Source of the DNA: Bacillota bacterium
GTDB lineage: Bacteria; Bacillota; Clostridia; Peptostreptococcales; Anaerovoracaceae
Direction of reading: 5' to 3'
Assembly (NCBI GenBank): GCA_017621195.1
Contig: JAGATO010000364.1
Location: 1 to 23,350 of the forward strand
DNA length: 23,350 bases
The translations under genes were made by a program, and so were the position numbers. Shown here piece after piece: positions 1 to 6,741 of the stretch (position 1 is the stretch's first letter; each line of letters opens with the position of its first letter). The notes beneath the pieces were generated by a model, which was given only the letters and a program-made list of their open reading frames with translations, was not told the DNA's origin and did no database searches.

Positions 1-411
1 AGACTTTCCGTTGGGATCGAAGTCAGCACCACCCTTGCCGCCGCCGATGGGCAGACCAGTCAGGGAGTTCTTGAAGATCTGTTCGAAGCCCAGGAACTTG
101 ATGATGCCGGGATATACGTTGGGTGCAAATCTCAGACCGCCCTTGTAAGGTCCGATAGCACTGTTGAACTGGTATCTGTAACCTCTGTTAACCTGAACCT
201 TGCCGTTGTCGTCAACCCAGGATACACGGAAGCTGATTCCTCTTTCAGGTTCGATCAAACGTTCGATCAGACCTGCTTCAACGTATTCCGGATGTCTTTC
301 CAGAACCGGTTCCAGAGAAGTCAGAACTTCTTCAACGGTCTGCAGAAATTCCGGTTCGCCGGGATTTCTCTTCTTTGCAATTTCGATATACTGGTCTACA
401 ATCTTGCCCAT
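1..411 (-). CDS. gdhA: Glutamate dehydrogenase, N-terminal part (cut by window edge)
   Basis: Catalyses reversible reductive amination of 2-oxoglutarate to glutamate in the cytoplasm. The minus strand from the ATG at 411 reads 137 codons without a stop and leaves the window. The translation begins MGKIVDQYIEIAKKRNP and later holds KGGLRFAPNVYPGI, then GLPIGGGKGGADFDPNGKS. These are the dimerisation-domain and substrate-lysine motifs of hexameric bacterial glutamate dehydrogenases (Glu/Leu/Phe/Val dehydrogenase family). A full enzyme is about 445 residues, so roughly 70% lies outside, including the whole nucleotide-binding domain; NADP or NAD preference therefore cannot be read here. An AGGAG-type ribosome site sits 8-12 nt before the ATG. 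The gene has its own promoter and is divergent from yhbY. Confidence 0.93.
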   Translation of the reverse strand, partial: MGKIVDQYIEIAKKRNPGEPEFLQTVEEVLTSLEPVLERHPEYVEAGLIERLIEPERGISFRVSWVDDNGKVQVNRGYRYQFNSAIGPYKGGLRFAPNVYPGIIKFLGFEQIFKNSLTGLPIGGGKGGADFDPNGKS

Positions 412-453
412 GTCTTTTCTCTCCTCTTGCATTGTTATTTATACATTCACTCG

Positions 454-470
454 GAGGACCCCATGTCCTC
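454..470 (-). promoter_or_regulatory. Hairpin in the gdhA leader RNA
   Basis: GAGGAC (454-459) and GTCCTC (465-470) form a perfect 6-bp stem with a 5-nt loop, between the predicted promoter and the gdhA ribosome site. There is no U-tract after it in the minus direction, so it is not an obvious terminator. A role in mRNA stability or regulation is only a guess. Confidence 0.4.
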
Positions 471-485
471 GATTTCACTACTTTT

Positions 486-514
486 AATTTATCACGCGGG
501 AAAAACCACGTCAA
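486..514 (-). promoter_or_regulatory. Promoter of the glutamate dehydrogenase gene
   Basis: On the minus strand a -35 box TTGACG (509-514) is followed after exactly 17 nt by TAAATT (486-491). It lies about 75 nt before the gdhA start. The -35 matches consensus at five of six bases and the -10 at four of six. No competing promoter was seen nearer the gene. Confidence 0.55.
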
Positions 515-881
515 TACTTCCATAAAATATAAATTTATTAAAGTGAAATGGGGGTTTGCGAGAAAAAAACAAAGTGAAAAAGGGGTTTTGTATTAAATTA
601 TTTTGAGAAAAGCCCAAACCGGGTCATTTTTCAAAAAAGTTTTTCCATGGAAACTGCGTTGACGGCAAAAAAATTTCAAGGAAAAGCGAATGTATATAGA
701 GAAAATGGAGAAGAAGTCGCAGAATCCCCGTAGTTTTAGCGGCGGAATTGTATACAAAAGATGGGAAAAATCAAAAGCGAAACTAAGCGAGCAGACGCGA
801 ACAAAAGAGAAAAAGTTCGATCAAACCGAAAGTATTCCTTCGGTTCGCTGCGCGAAAGTCATCGCGTGGAAACGGGAAATG
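515..881. other. Intergenic region between gdhA and yhbY, no supported gene
   Basis: About 370 nt of A-rich sequence between two divergent transcription units. It contains short dyads, for example ACCGAA...TTCGGT near 825-845 and CGCGA...TCGCG near 851-866, but no recognisable RNA gene. A 64-codon reading frame at 690-884 has a plausible AAGGA site but encodes only Lys/Arg-rich low-complexity sequence and is not called as a gene. Confidence 0.5.
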
Positions 882-890
882 TGATATAAT
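882..890 (+). promoter_or_regulatory. Extended -10 promoter upstream of yhbY
   Basis: TGATATAAT combines a perfect -10 hexamer TATAAT (885-890) with the TG of an extended -10 element (882-883). No good -35 box stands 17 nt upstream, which is typical of extended -10 promoters. The predicted transcript would carry a leader of about 100 nt. Confidence 0.55.
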
Positions 891-906
891 AAGCCAAATG
901 CAAATC

Positions 907-959
907 AGGGGAACTGGTATCTGTCCCCCTTTAATGTAGACGGGGTGGAGTTTTCCACC
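907..959 (+). promoter_or_regulatory. Two hairpins in the yhbY leader
   Basis: The first pairs AGGGGAAC (907-914) with GTCCCCCT (923-930), eight positions with one mismatch. The second pairs GGTGGA (944-949) with TCCACC (954-959), perfect with a GTTT loop. The second ends directly before an in-frame upstream ATG at 961 and would bury a possible ribosome site (GGAG) for it. This is consistent with use of the downstream start at 997 but is not proof of regulation. Confidence 0.4.
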
Positions 960-996
960 AATGAAAAAGAGTGAGAATGGAGAAAGGAATCAAACC

Positions 997-1293
997 ATGA
1001 TTACAGGAAAGCAGAGAAGATATCTCAAAGGACTGGCCCATCATCTGGACCAGACGGTGTACGTCGGTAAAGCCGGAATCACCGAGAATATCATCAAAGA
1101 AATGGAAATCGGATTCGAAACCAGAGAACTGGTGAAGATCAAAATTCAGGAGGGCTGCGAGATGACGAAGGAAGAAGTGGCCGACGCCATCATCAAAGCC
1201 ACCGGCTGTGAGTTCGTCCAGGCCATCGGTCGCAAGGTTACCCTGTACCGGCGCTCGAAAGAAAACCCGCAGATCGTCCTGCCGCGACGGTAA
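997..1293 (+). CDS. yhbY: YhbY-family ribosome assembly RNA-binding protein
   Basis: A 98-residue cytoplasmic protein of the CRS1-YhbY (CRM) domain family, which binds precursor large-subunit rRNA and associates with pre-50S particles. The protein opens MITGKQRRYLKGLAHHLDQ, continues with VYVGKAGITENIIKEM and has the GCEFVQAIGRKVTLYR segment near the end. These match the family throughout, including the GKAG loop (GxxG type) used for RNA binding. I chose the ATG at 997 because known YhbY proteins start at this MxTGKQ motif and AGAAAGGA sits 7 nt upstream. An in-frame ATG at 961 would add 12 unmatched residues. About 100 nt separate it from the next gene, with no convincing terminator, so read-through is possible. 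Confidence 0.92.
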   Translation: MITGKQRRYLKGLAHHLDQTVYVGKAGITENIIKEMEIGFETRELVKIKIQEGCEMTKEEVADAIIKATGCEFVQAIGRKVTLYRRSKENPQIVLPRR

Positions 1294-1394
1294 AGGTTGT
1301 CATACTGCGCTGAGGATCGTCTTACCGCGTACTGAAGAGCATCGATTCAAATCGCGGAAGCGCACCGCTTTGAAATAGGAAGGAGAGTATAAAT

Positions 1395-3101
1395 ATGAAG
1401 AGGATTTTTTACAACGGCATCGTGAGAACCGTGGATGAACGGCGGCCTGTGGCAGAAGCCGTGGCCGTACAGGATGGAATCATCATGGCGGTAGGATCCG
1501 ACGATGACGTGGCAGCCTGGGCTGCCGGCGGACAGAGCCGGGCAACGGCGGGCAGCGCCGACGCCGCCTCCGATGTGGAGTGGATCGACCTGGAAGGAAA
1601 GCTGATGGTGCCGGGGTTTCACGACAGCCACCTGCACCTTCTCAGCTACGGACTGAGCTTGGAAAAGGTCAACCTGGGGCAGGCCAAATCCATCGACGAT
1701 ATCGTAACCGAAGGGCGTGCGTTTTTGAAGGCGCGGCTGGTGGAATTCGACGGCCCCCAGGGAGTTCCGGCGGGCTGGTGGCTCCAGGGCAGAGGCTGGA
1801 ACAACGACTACTGGGAAGACAGCCGCTTTCCCAACCGCTACGATCTGGATCGGATTACCACCGAATATCCAGTGACCTATACCAGGGCCTGCGGCCACAT
1901 CATCGTGGTCAACACCAAAGCTCTGGAGATCATGGGCGTGACGCGAGAGACGCCGCAGATCGCCGGAGGCCGTATCGATCTGGACGAGGACGGCGAGCCG
2001 TTGGGAATCTTTCGGGAAGCCGCCCGGGATCTGGTCTACAACGCCATTCCCCGGCTGTCCGTAGAGGATATCAAGCGGCTGCTGGTCAAAGGAGCAATCC
2101 CCATGGTGCGCTGCGGCATCACCGCCATCCAGAGCGACGACCTGGAAGCCGTGCCGGAAGCCGATTACCAGCGGGTCATCGACGCCATGACGCAGCTAGA
2201 CAGCGAAGGAAAGCTGCCGCTGCGGGTTTTCGAACAGTGTCTCCTGCCGCCGGTTGCCCGATTCCGGGAATTCATTGCCAAGGGATACCGCACCGATAAA
2301 CGGGGTTCCGGCGTGGAAGGAAACGGACGGTTCCGCATCGGTCCGCTGAAGCTGTTGGCCGATGGATCTCTGGGCGGGCGCACCGCCTTCTTATCCGGGC
2401 CTTACGCTGATGATCCTCAGACCTGCGGGATTCCCGTATTTACTCAGGAGGAGCTGGACGAGTTGGTGAAGGAGGCTCACGATCACGATATGATCATGGC
2501 AATACACTGCATCGGTGACGGAACCATGCGAATGGCCTTCGAATCCATCGAAAAGGCGCAGAAGGATAATCCCAAGCTCGACATGCGTCACGGCCTGGTT
2601 CACTGCCAGATCACCGACGAAGGACTGCTGAAGAAGTTCCGCGATCTGAATGTGGTGGCTCACGTGCAGCCCATCTTCATCGATTACGACATGCACATCG
2701 TCAGAGACCGGGTGGGCGAAGCCATGGAAAAGACCAGCTACAATTGGAAGACCATGCTGGATCTGGGCGTTCACGTGGCAGGCGGTTCCGACAGCCCGGT
2801 GGAGAGCTTCCATGTGCTGAACAATCTTTACTGTGCGGTAACCCGCCGCGGGCTGGACGGTCAGCCGGAGGAAGGCTGGCTTCCCGATCAGAAGATGAGT
2901 CTGGAAGAGGCGCTGTACATCTTTACCATGGGCGGTGCCTATGCGTCCTACGACGAACGGGTCAACGGTTCCATTACCGTGGGAAAACAGGCGGACTTTG
3001 CCGTCATCGACCGGAACATCTTCGATCTGGATCCGGAGGAAATCAAAAAAGCCGACGTAGTCATGACCGTCATCGACGGCGAAATCGCATATCGCAAATA
3101 G
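1395..3101 (+). CDS. YtcJ-like metal-dependent amidohydrolase
   Basis: A 568-residue cytoplasmic hydrolase of amidohydrolase family 3 (YtcJ/NfdA-like, related to N-substituted formamide deformylase); the substrate is unknown. It starts with the usual small beta domain (KRIFYNGIVRTVDE), then PGFHDSHLHL with the metal-binding pair H79 and H81. Next come the KLLADGSLGG segment with K319, H371 in AIHCIGDG, H399 and H403 in RHGLVHCQ, and the late aspartate D466 in GGSDSPVE. Together these are the metal and substrate residues expected of the family, and the length is normal. AGGAGA at 1381-1386 is 8 nt before the ATG. A short Ala/Gly/Ser-rich insertion at residues 43-60 is unusual and probably a surface loop. 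A strong terminator follows, so it ends its transcription unit. Confidence 0.88.
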   Translation: MKRIFYNGIVRTVDERRPVAEAVAVQDGIIMAVGSDDDVAAWAAGGQSRATAGSADAASDVEWIDLEGKLMVPGFHDSHLHLLSYGLSLEKVNLGQAKSIDDIVTEGRAFLKARLVEFDGPQGVPAGWWLQGRGWNNDYWEDSRFPNRYDLDRITTEYPVTYTRACGHIIVVNTKALEIMGVTRETPQIAGGRIDLDEDGEPLGIFREAARDLVYNAIPRLSVEDIKRLLVKGAIPMVRCGITAIQSDDLEAVPEADYQRVIDAMTQLDSEGKLPLRVFEQCLLPPVARFREFIAKGYRTDKRGSGVEGNGRFRIGPLKLLADGSLGGRTAFLSGPYADDPQTCGIPVFTQEELDELVKEAHDHDMIMAIHCIGDGTMRMAFESIEKAQKDNPKLDMRHGLVHCQITDEGLLKKFRDLNVVAHVQPIFIDYDMHIVRDRVGEAMEKTSYNWKTMLDLGVHVAGGSDSPVESFHVLNNLYCAVTRRGLDGQPEEGWLPDQKMSLEEALYIFTMGGAYASYDERVNGSITVGKQADFAVIDRNIFDLDPEEIKKADVVMTVIDGEIAYRK

Positions 3102-3133
3102 ACGAAGAACGAGCTGCTTCCACGGCTTCAAAG

Positions 3134-3170
3134 AATCTCACATCACATTCCATGGGGTGTGAGATTTTTT
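3134..3170 (+). terminator. Intrinsic terminator after the amidohydrolase gene
   Basis: AATCTCACA (3134-3142) pairs perfectly with TGTGAGATT (3158-3166), and the T-run extends to 3170. It lies about 30 nt after the stop codon at 3101. The remaining 160 nt up to 3331 hold a possible -35 (TTGACC, 3236-3241) but no good -10. Confidence 0.8.
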
Positions 3171-3331
3171 CGTGTGCCCGCAGGGAAAAGGAACGCTGGC
3201 CCTGTCAACCGGTTCATCGGGAAACCATTTTCCTATTGACCAAGTAGGTAATTGAATGATAAGGTAATACTGATATTTGTGCACATAAGAGGACGTAAAC
3301 GAAACAGACGCGCGATCGCGAGGAGGAATCG

Positions 3332-3820
3332 ATGGAAATCTATGCGGATAACGCAGCCACTACGAAAATGAGCAGAGCGGCCATGGAGGCCATGCTTCCC
3401 TATATGGACCAGATCTACGGAAATCCGTCCAGCGTTCACGCCGCAGGTCGGAAGACTGCTGAGGCTGTGAGCCGCGCACGGCGGAGCATCGCTGCGCTTT
3501 TAGGATGCGAAGCGAGAGAACTGACCTTTACCTCCGGCGGCAGCGAATCGGACAATCAGGCCATTCGTTCCGCCGCTGCCATGGGAAAGAGAAGGGGAAA
3601 AACCCACATCATTTCCACGAAATTCGAACATCATGCCGTATTGAACACGCTGAAGCGTCTGGAAGAAGAGGGTTTTGACGTTACGCTGCTGGACGTTTCT
3701 CCGGAGGGCATCGTAGCTGCAGAGGATGTGGAACGGGCCATCCGTCCCGAAACCTGCCTGGTGACGGTCATGTACGCCAACAACGAAGTGGGTACCGTGC
3801 AGCCCATCGCCGAGATCGGG
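3332..3820 (+). pseudogene. iscS: Cysteine desulfurase (IscS/NifS), 5' fragment only
   Basis: IscS/NifS enzymes take sulfur from cysteine with PLP for Fe-S clusters and for tRNA thiolation. The first 163 codons are intact and typical: MEIYADNAATTKMS, YGNPSSVHAAGRKT, FTSGGSESDNQAI, the FEHHAVLNTL histidine segment and MYANNEVGTVQPIAEIG. The match stops abruptly after that glycine. Thirteen unrelated residues follow to a stop at 3860-3862. Missing are the PLP-binding lysine and the catalytic-cysteine loop, more than half of the normal length of about 385 residues, so the product cannot be active. AGGAGG at 3321-3326 precedes the ATG. The sequence continues in another frame as the end of mnmA, indicating a deletion rather than a simple stop mutation. 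Confidence 0.88.
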
Positions 3821-3936
3821 ATACTCTGGAGATCAGATTTGACGAGCCGCAGAAAGCCGTGACCAGGGGGCAGGCATTGGTATTGTACGACGGAGACATA
3901 GTCGTGGGAGGAGGAACGATCTCGACGGTTTTTTGA
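3820..3936 (+). pseudogene. mnmA: tRNA 2-thiouridylase MnmA, 3' remnant
   Basis: In the frame ending with the TGA at 3934-3936 the sequence reads LEIRFDEPQKAVTRGQALV, then LYDGDIVVGGGTISTVF. This is the characteristic C-terminal barrel end of MnmA, which adds the 2-thio group to U34 of tRNA Lys, Glu and Gln using sulfur relayed from IscS. Only about 38 of some 360 codons remain. There is no start codon or ribosome site, and the frame differs from the iscS fragment that runs into it. iscS and mnmA are often neighbours in Clostridia, so one deletion with endpoints at about 3818-3825 explains both fragments. The promoter for mgtE begins 21 nt after its stop. Confidence 0.85.
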
Positions 3937-3956
3937 CGGAAGCTTTGATGAAAGCC

Positions 3957-3985
3957 TTGTCAATTACGGCGGAGGAAGGTATAAT
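3957..3985 (+). promoter_or_regulatory. Sigma-A promoter for mgtE
   Basis: TTGTCA (3957-3962), exactly 17 nt, then a perfect TATAAT (3980-3985). It stands about 280 nt upstream of the mgtE start and just after the mnmA remnant, so mgtE has its own long leader. Confidence 0.8.
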
Positions 3986-4265
3986 TTATTAGTTAGAAAA
4001 AGTGGGAACGGCGGCTTTGACCGAATCGTTCCAGAACATGCAGAACATGCGAAGAAAGTGAAGCATGTGGAACATGAAGGTGATTTACGAGACAAACGAA
4101 GGAAGGAGTGACACAGGAATGGAGAGCGGACCCAGTAGCAAAACGGACCGAAGAAACGACGACGATTTCATAAGAAGCTCCTGTTGTCACCGAGCCTGCG
4201 AGAGATAGAATTACGCTTTGTGTGCTTTGCGACGACGGGAAACTGACCGGGAAGGAGCAAAGCCA
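3986..4265 (+). promoter_or_regulatory. Structured 5' leader of mgtE, class unknown
   Basis: No protein frame in this strand is convincing, but several pairings are. CAGAACATG is directly repeated (4032-4040, 4041-4049), giving two ACATGC copies (4036-4041, 4045-4050) that compete for GCATGT (4063-4068). GTTCC (4028-4032) can extend one pairing with GGAAC (4069-4073). GTGACACAGGA (4108-4118) pairs with 4179-4190 across a 60-nt loop with one bulge. GCTTTGC (4224-4230) pairs perfectly with GCAAAGC (4257-4263), which lies between the AAGGAG ribosome site and the ATG. A second GCTTTG (4215-4220) could compete. This looks like a translation-control switch. I could not match it to the M-box magnesium riboswitch consensus. 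Confidence 0.5.
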
Positions 4266-5675
4266 ATGGACAATGAAACTGCTGTAGAAAGCGTCACAGT
4301 GACGGAGCGTATGGATACGCTGATCGAAGATATTCTGAAGCTTCTGGAAGAGAAGAAATACATGGCGGCGCGTCAGCTGCTGCTGGAAAACAACGCGGTG
4401 GACATCGCGGAGGTTCTGGAAGAGATCATGGACGAAATGGATGTGGACCGGGCGGTCATCATGTTCCGTACCCTGCCCAAGGACATTTCCGCCGAGGTGT
4501 TCTCCTACATGAACGCCGATGACCAGGTGGACATCATCACCGCCATCACCGACAGTGAAATCAGCTACATCATGGATGAGCTGGCCTTCGACGATATGAT
4601 CGACGTTCTGGAAGAGCTGCCGGCCAATCTGGTGGACAAGATTCTGAACCAGACGCCGAAGGCAGAGCGGGATCTGATCAACACCTTTTTGAACTATCCC
4701 GAAAACTGTGCCGGAAGCCTGATGACCATCGACTACGTGGAGCTGTCCAAGGACATGACCGTAGCTCAGGCTATGGCTCACATTAAGGAGGTAGGCATCG
4801 ATTCCGAAACGGTGTATACCTGCTACGTGAAGGACGCGGGGCGAAAGCTTCTGGGTATCGTCTCTCTGCGGGCCCTGGTGGTGGCTCCCGACGATGCGAA
4901 AGTCGAAGAATACATGCATGAAGACATTCAGGTGGTCAACGTGTACGACGACCAGGAGGAGGTCTCCAACCTGTTCAAGCGGTACGGCTTCCTGGCCATC
5001 CCCGTCGTGGATAACGAGTATCGAATCGTCGGCATCATCACCGTGGACGATATTCTGGACGTCGTGGAAGAAGAAACGACGGAGGACATCGAGCGTATGG
5101 CCGGTGTATTGGACTTCGAAGATCACGATACCGAATACCTGGATCAGAGCGTATGGCGTCACGTGAAGAGCCGCCTTCCCTGGCTGTTCTTCCTGATGTG
5201 TTCCTACGTGATCACCGGTGGGATCATCGCCGGATTTGAAGAAGCCCTGTCCAAGGTCATCTGTCTGGTATCCTACATGCCCATGCTGATGGGTACCGGA
5301 GGAAACTGCGGATCCCAGTCGGCCACCCTGATCATCCGTGGCATGTCGCTGGATGAGATCGAGCCGGGAGACTGGCTGCGTGTGCTGTGGAAGGAACTTC
5401 GCATCAGCGCCATGATCGGAATCCTGCTGAGCGTATTGAATTTCGCCCGCATCTGCATCATGGACGGCGAGAGCCCCATGGTTGCCCTGGCGGTCAGCGC
5501 TTCCATGCTGGTCATCGTCATCGCCGCCAAATGCATCGGCGGTCTGTTGCCCATGGCGGCCAAGAAGCTGGGCATCGACCCGGCCCTGATGGCCAGCCCC
5601 ATGATCGCGTCCCTGACCGACATGGTATCCACCATAACCTACTTCACCATGGCTACGGCGATTTTGGGAATTTAA
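4266..5675 (+). CDS. mgtE: Magnesium transporter MgtE
   Basis: A 469-residue inner-membrane Mg2+ channel/transporter. Order of parts: an acidic helical MgtE-N superhelical domain (residues about 10-125), a pair of CBS domains (about 130-255) that sense cytosolic Mg2+, then five membrane spans from about residue 285. The pore segment contains YMPMLMGTGGNCGSQSAT, the family signature, and the last spans contain GIDPALMASPMIASLTDM with the aspartate that lines the pore. The ATG at 4266 is preferred because AAGGAG (4252-4257) precedes it. An in-frame ATG at 4218 would add 16 basic residues and would lie inside the leader RNA fold. The gene has its own promoter and an unusually long leader. Length and motifs are complete, with no sign of damage from the adjacent deletion. 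Confidence 0.95.
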   Translation: MDNETAVESVTVTERMDTLIEDILKLLEEKKYMAARQLLLENNAVDIAEVLEEIMDEMDVDRAVIMFRTLPKDISAEVFSYMNADDQVDIITAITDSEISYIMDELAFDDMIDVLEELPANLVDKILNQTPKAERDLINTFLNYPENCAGSLMTIDYVELSKDMTVAQAMAHIKEVGIDSETVYTCYVKDAGRKLLGIVSLRALVVAPDDAKVEEYMHEDIQVVNVYDDQEEVSNLFKRYGFLAIPVVDNEYRIVGIITVDDILDVVEEETTEDIERMAGVLDFEDHDTEYLDQSVWRHVKSRLPWLFFLMCSYVITGGIIAGFEEALSKVICLVSYMPMLMGTGGNCGSQSATLIIRGMSLDEIEPGDWLRVLWKELRISAMIGILLSVLNFARICIMDGESPMVALAVSASMLVIVIAAKCIGGLLPMAAKKLGIDPALMASPMIASLTDMVSTITYFTMATAILGI

Positions 5676-5695
5676 AAAGAAAACGGAAGATAATG

Positions 5696-5729
5696 GAAGA
5701 TTTCTGCTGCTCAGGCGGCGGAAATCTTC
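5696..5729 (+). terminator. Long hairpin between mgtE and nnrD
   Basis: GAAGATTTC (5696-5704) pairs perfectly with GAAATCTTC (5721-5729). The stem continues as TGCTGC/GCGGCG with two G-T pairs, giving 15 bp with a TCAG loop. The downstream tract (GTCTATTATG) is poor in T, so termination may be partial. It ends 18 nt before the nnrD start and may also affect translation there. Confidence 0.5.
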
Positions 5730-5747
5730 GTCTATTATGAAAAAACG

Positions 5748-6647
5748 ATGGAAGAAATGAGAAAAACAGGTTTAATCGATGCCGCTTATGTCAAGACTTA
5801 CCTACAGAAGCGGGACAGACAGCTACATAAAGGAAGCTGCGGAAAGGTGCTGGTGGTTGCCGGAAGCCTGGGCATGGCCGGAGCGGCGGTGCTCTGTGCC
5901 AGAGGCGCTCTGCGTACGGGAGCGGGACTGGTTCAGGTATCCGTGCCTCAGGAGCTGTATCCGGTGATCCACGCAGGCGTGGTGGAGGCCACCTGCGTGT
6001 CCCGCAGGGCGGATGATCTGGACCTGGACGGGTATCAGGCCATCGCAATTGGCCCGGGATTGGGGGTAAGGGGCAAACACGGAACACTGATCGAAAGAAT
6101 AATGACGGAGTACGGCGGTACGGTGGTGGCCGATGCGGACGCGCTGAACGAGCTGTCCCGGGACGAAAGAATGATGGCGATAACAAGCGCTTCCCGGCGC
6201 AGCTGTCGGCTCATCGTTACGCCCCATCCCGGCGAAGCCGGGCGGCTGCTGGGCTGCAGCGCAAAAGAGATCAATGGTTGCCGCGAAGACAGCGCCCGTC
6301 GGCTGGCGGTAAAACTGAACGCCGTGGCGGTGCTCAAGGGCCCGGCCACCGTTGTAGCAACTCCTTCCGGAGAATCATATACTAACTCGACAGGAAATCC
6401 CGGCATGGCCACCGGCGGCAGCGGTGACGTGCTCACCGGAGTCATCGCGGCTCTGGCAGGACAGGGCCTGGAGGCCCTGCCCGCGGCCTGCTGCGGCGTG
6501 TATCTTCACGGTCTGGCCGGCGATCTGGGCACGGGATTCTGGGGAGAGTACGGCCTCATGGCTTCGGACATCGCCGACAGCCTGGCTCTGGCGCTGAAAC
6601 AAACGGTGGAGACGGAGGCTTCTCCGGTGGAAAATATAGGCGTTTGA
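5748..6647 (+). CDS. nnrD: ADP/ATP-dependent NAD(P)H-hydrate dehydratase
   Basis: Repairs damaged, hydrated NADH and NADPH (NADHX/NADPHX) by ATP- or ADP-driven dehydration. It is the stand-alone carbohydrate-kinase-like domain (YjeF C-terminal type, about 280-300 residues) without the epimerase half. Visible motifs are KGSCGKVLVVAGSLGMAGA, AIGPGLG, VVADADALNEL, LIVTPHPGEAGRLLG and the nucleotide-binding signature GNPGMATGGSGDVLTGV. The start is uncertain: ATG at 5748 and ATG at 5757 are in frame and neither has a strong ribosome site. The strong hairpin at 5696-5729 lies just upstream. Its TGA overlaps the -35 box of the mazEF promoter. nnrD next to ndoAI/ndoA (mazEF) is a common Firmicutes arrangement, although acpS and alr, often between or beside them, are absent here. 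Confidence 0.92.
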   Translation: MEEMRKTGLIDAAYVKTYLQKRDRQLHKGSCGKVLVVAGSLGMAGAAVLCARGALRTGAGLVQVSVPQELYPVIHAGVVEATCVSRRADDLDLDGYQAIAIGPGLGVRGKHGTLIERIMTEYGGTVVADADALNELSRDERMMAITSASRRSCRLIVTPHPGEAGRLLGCSAKEINGCREDSARRLAVKLNAVAVLKGPATVVATPSGESYTNSTGNPGMATGGSGDVLTGVIAALAGQGLEALPAACCGVYLHGLAGDLGTGFWGEYGLMASDIADSLALALKQTVETEASPVENIGV

Positions 6648-6686
6648 CAGGATACGACACTCTATATATAATTTTGTATATATAAT
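6644..6686 (+). promoter_or_regulatory. Promoter of the mazEF operon with duplicated -10
   Basis: TTGACA (6644-6649) is a perfect -35, overlapping the nnrD stop codon. After 17 nt comes TATAAT (6667-6672). The decamer TATATATAAT occurs twice, at 6663-6672 and 6677-6686, giving a second possible -10 exactly 14 nt downstream. The first has ideal spacing. Confidence 0.85.
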
Positions 6687-6689
6687 CAT

Positions 6690-6705
6690 ATATGCTGATG
6701 CATAT
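6690..6705 (+). promoter_or_regulatory. Candidate operator of mazEF
   Basis: ATATGC (6690-6695) and GCATAT (6700-6705) form a perfect inverted repeat with a 4-nt spacer, just downstream of both possible -10 boxes and 37 nt before mazE. Ribbon-helix-helix antitoxins commonly bind such palindromes near their own promoters. Autoregulation is inferred, not shown. Confidence 0.4.
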
Positions 6706-6741
6706 GGTTGGTAGAAGACACAGCAGAAACGGGGTGTAATC

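Noticed and set aside
690..884. 64-codon open frame between gdhA and yhbY
   Set aside because: It has a fair AAGGA site but encodes a Lys/Arg-rich low-complexity peptide, resembles no family I know, and ends just at the yhbY promoter. More likely chance.
961..996. Longer yhbY start at 961
   Set aside because: The 12 added residues match nothing in the family, the only possible ribosome site is inside a hairpin, and the start at 997 has a good site and the conserved opening.
3986..4265. M-box magnesium riboswitch upstream of mgtE
   Set aside because: I could not find the conserved M-box blocks; reported only as an unclassified leader pending a covariance search.
3993..5162. Long open frame on the minus strand opposite mgtE
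   Set aside because: It is a His/Val/Asp-rich mirror of the mgtE codons with no ribosome site or family resemblance.
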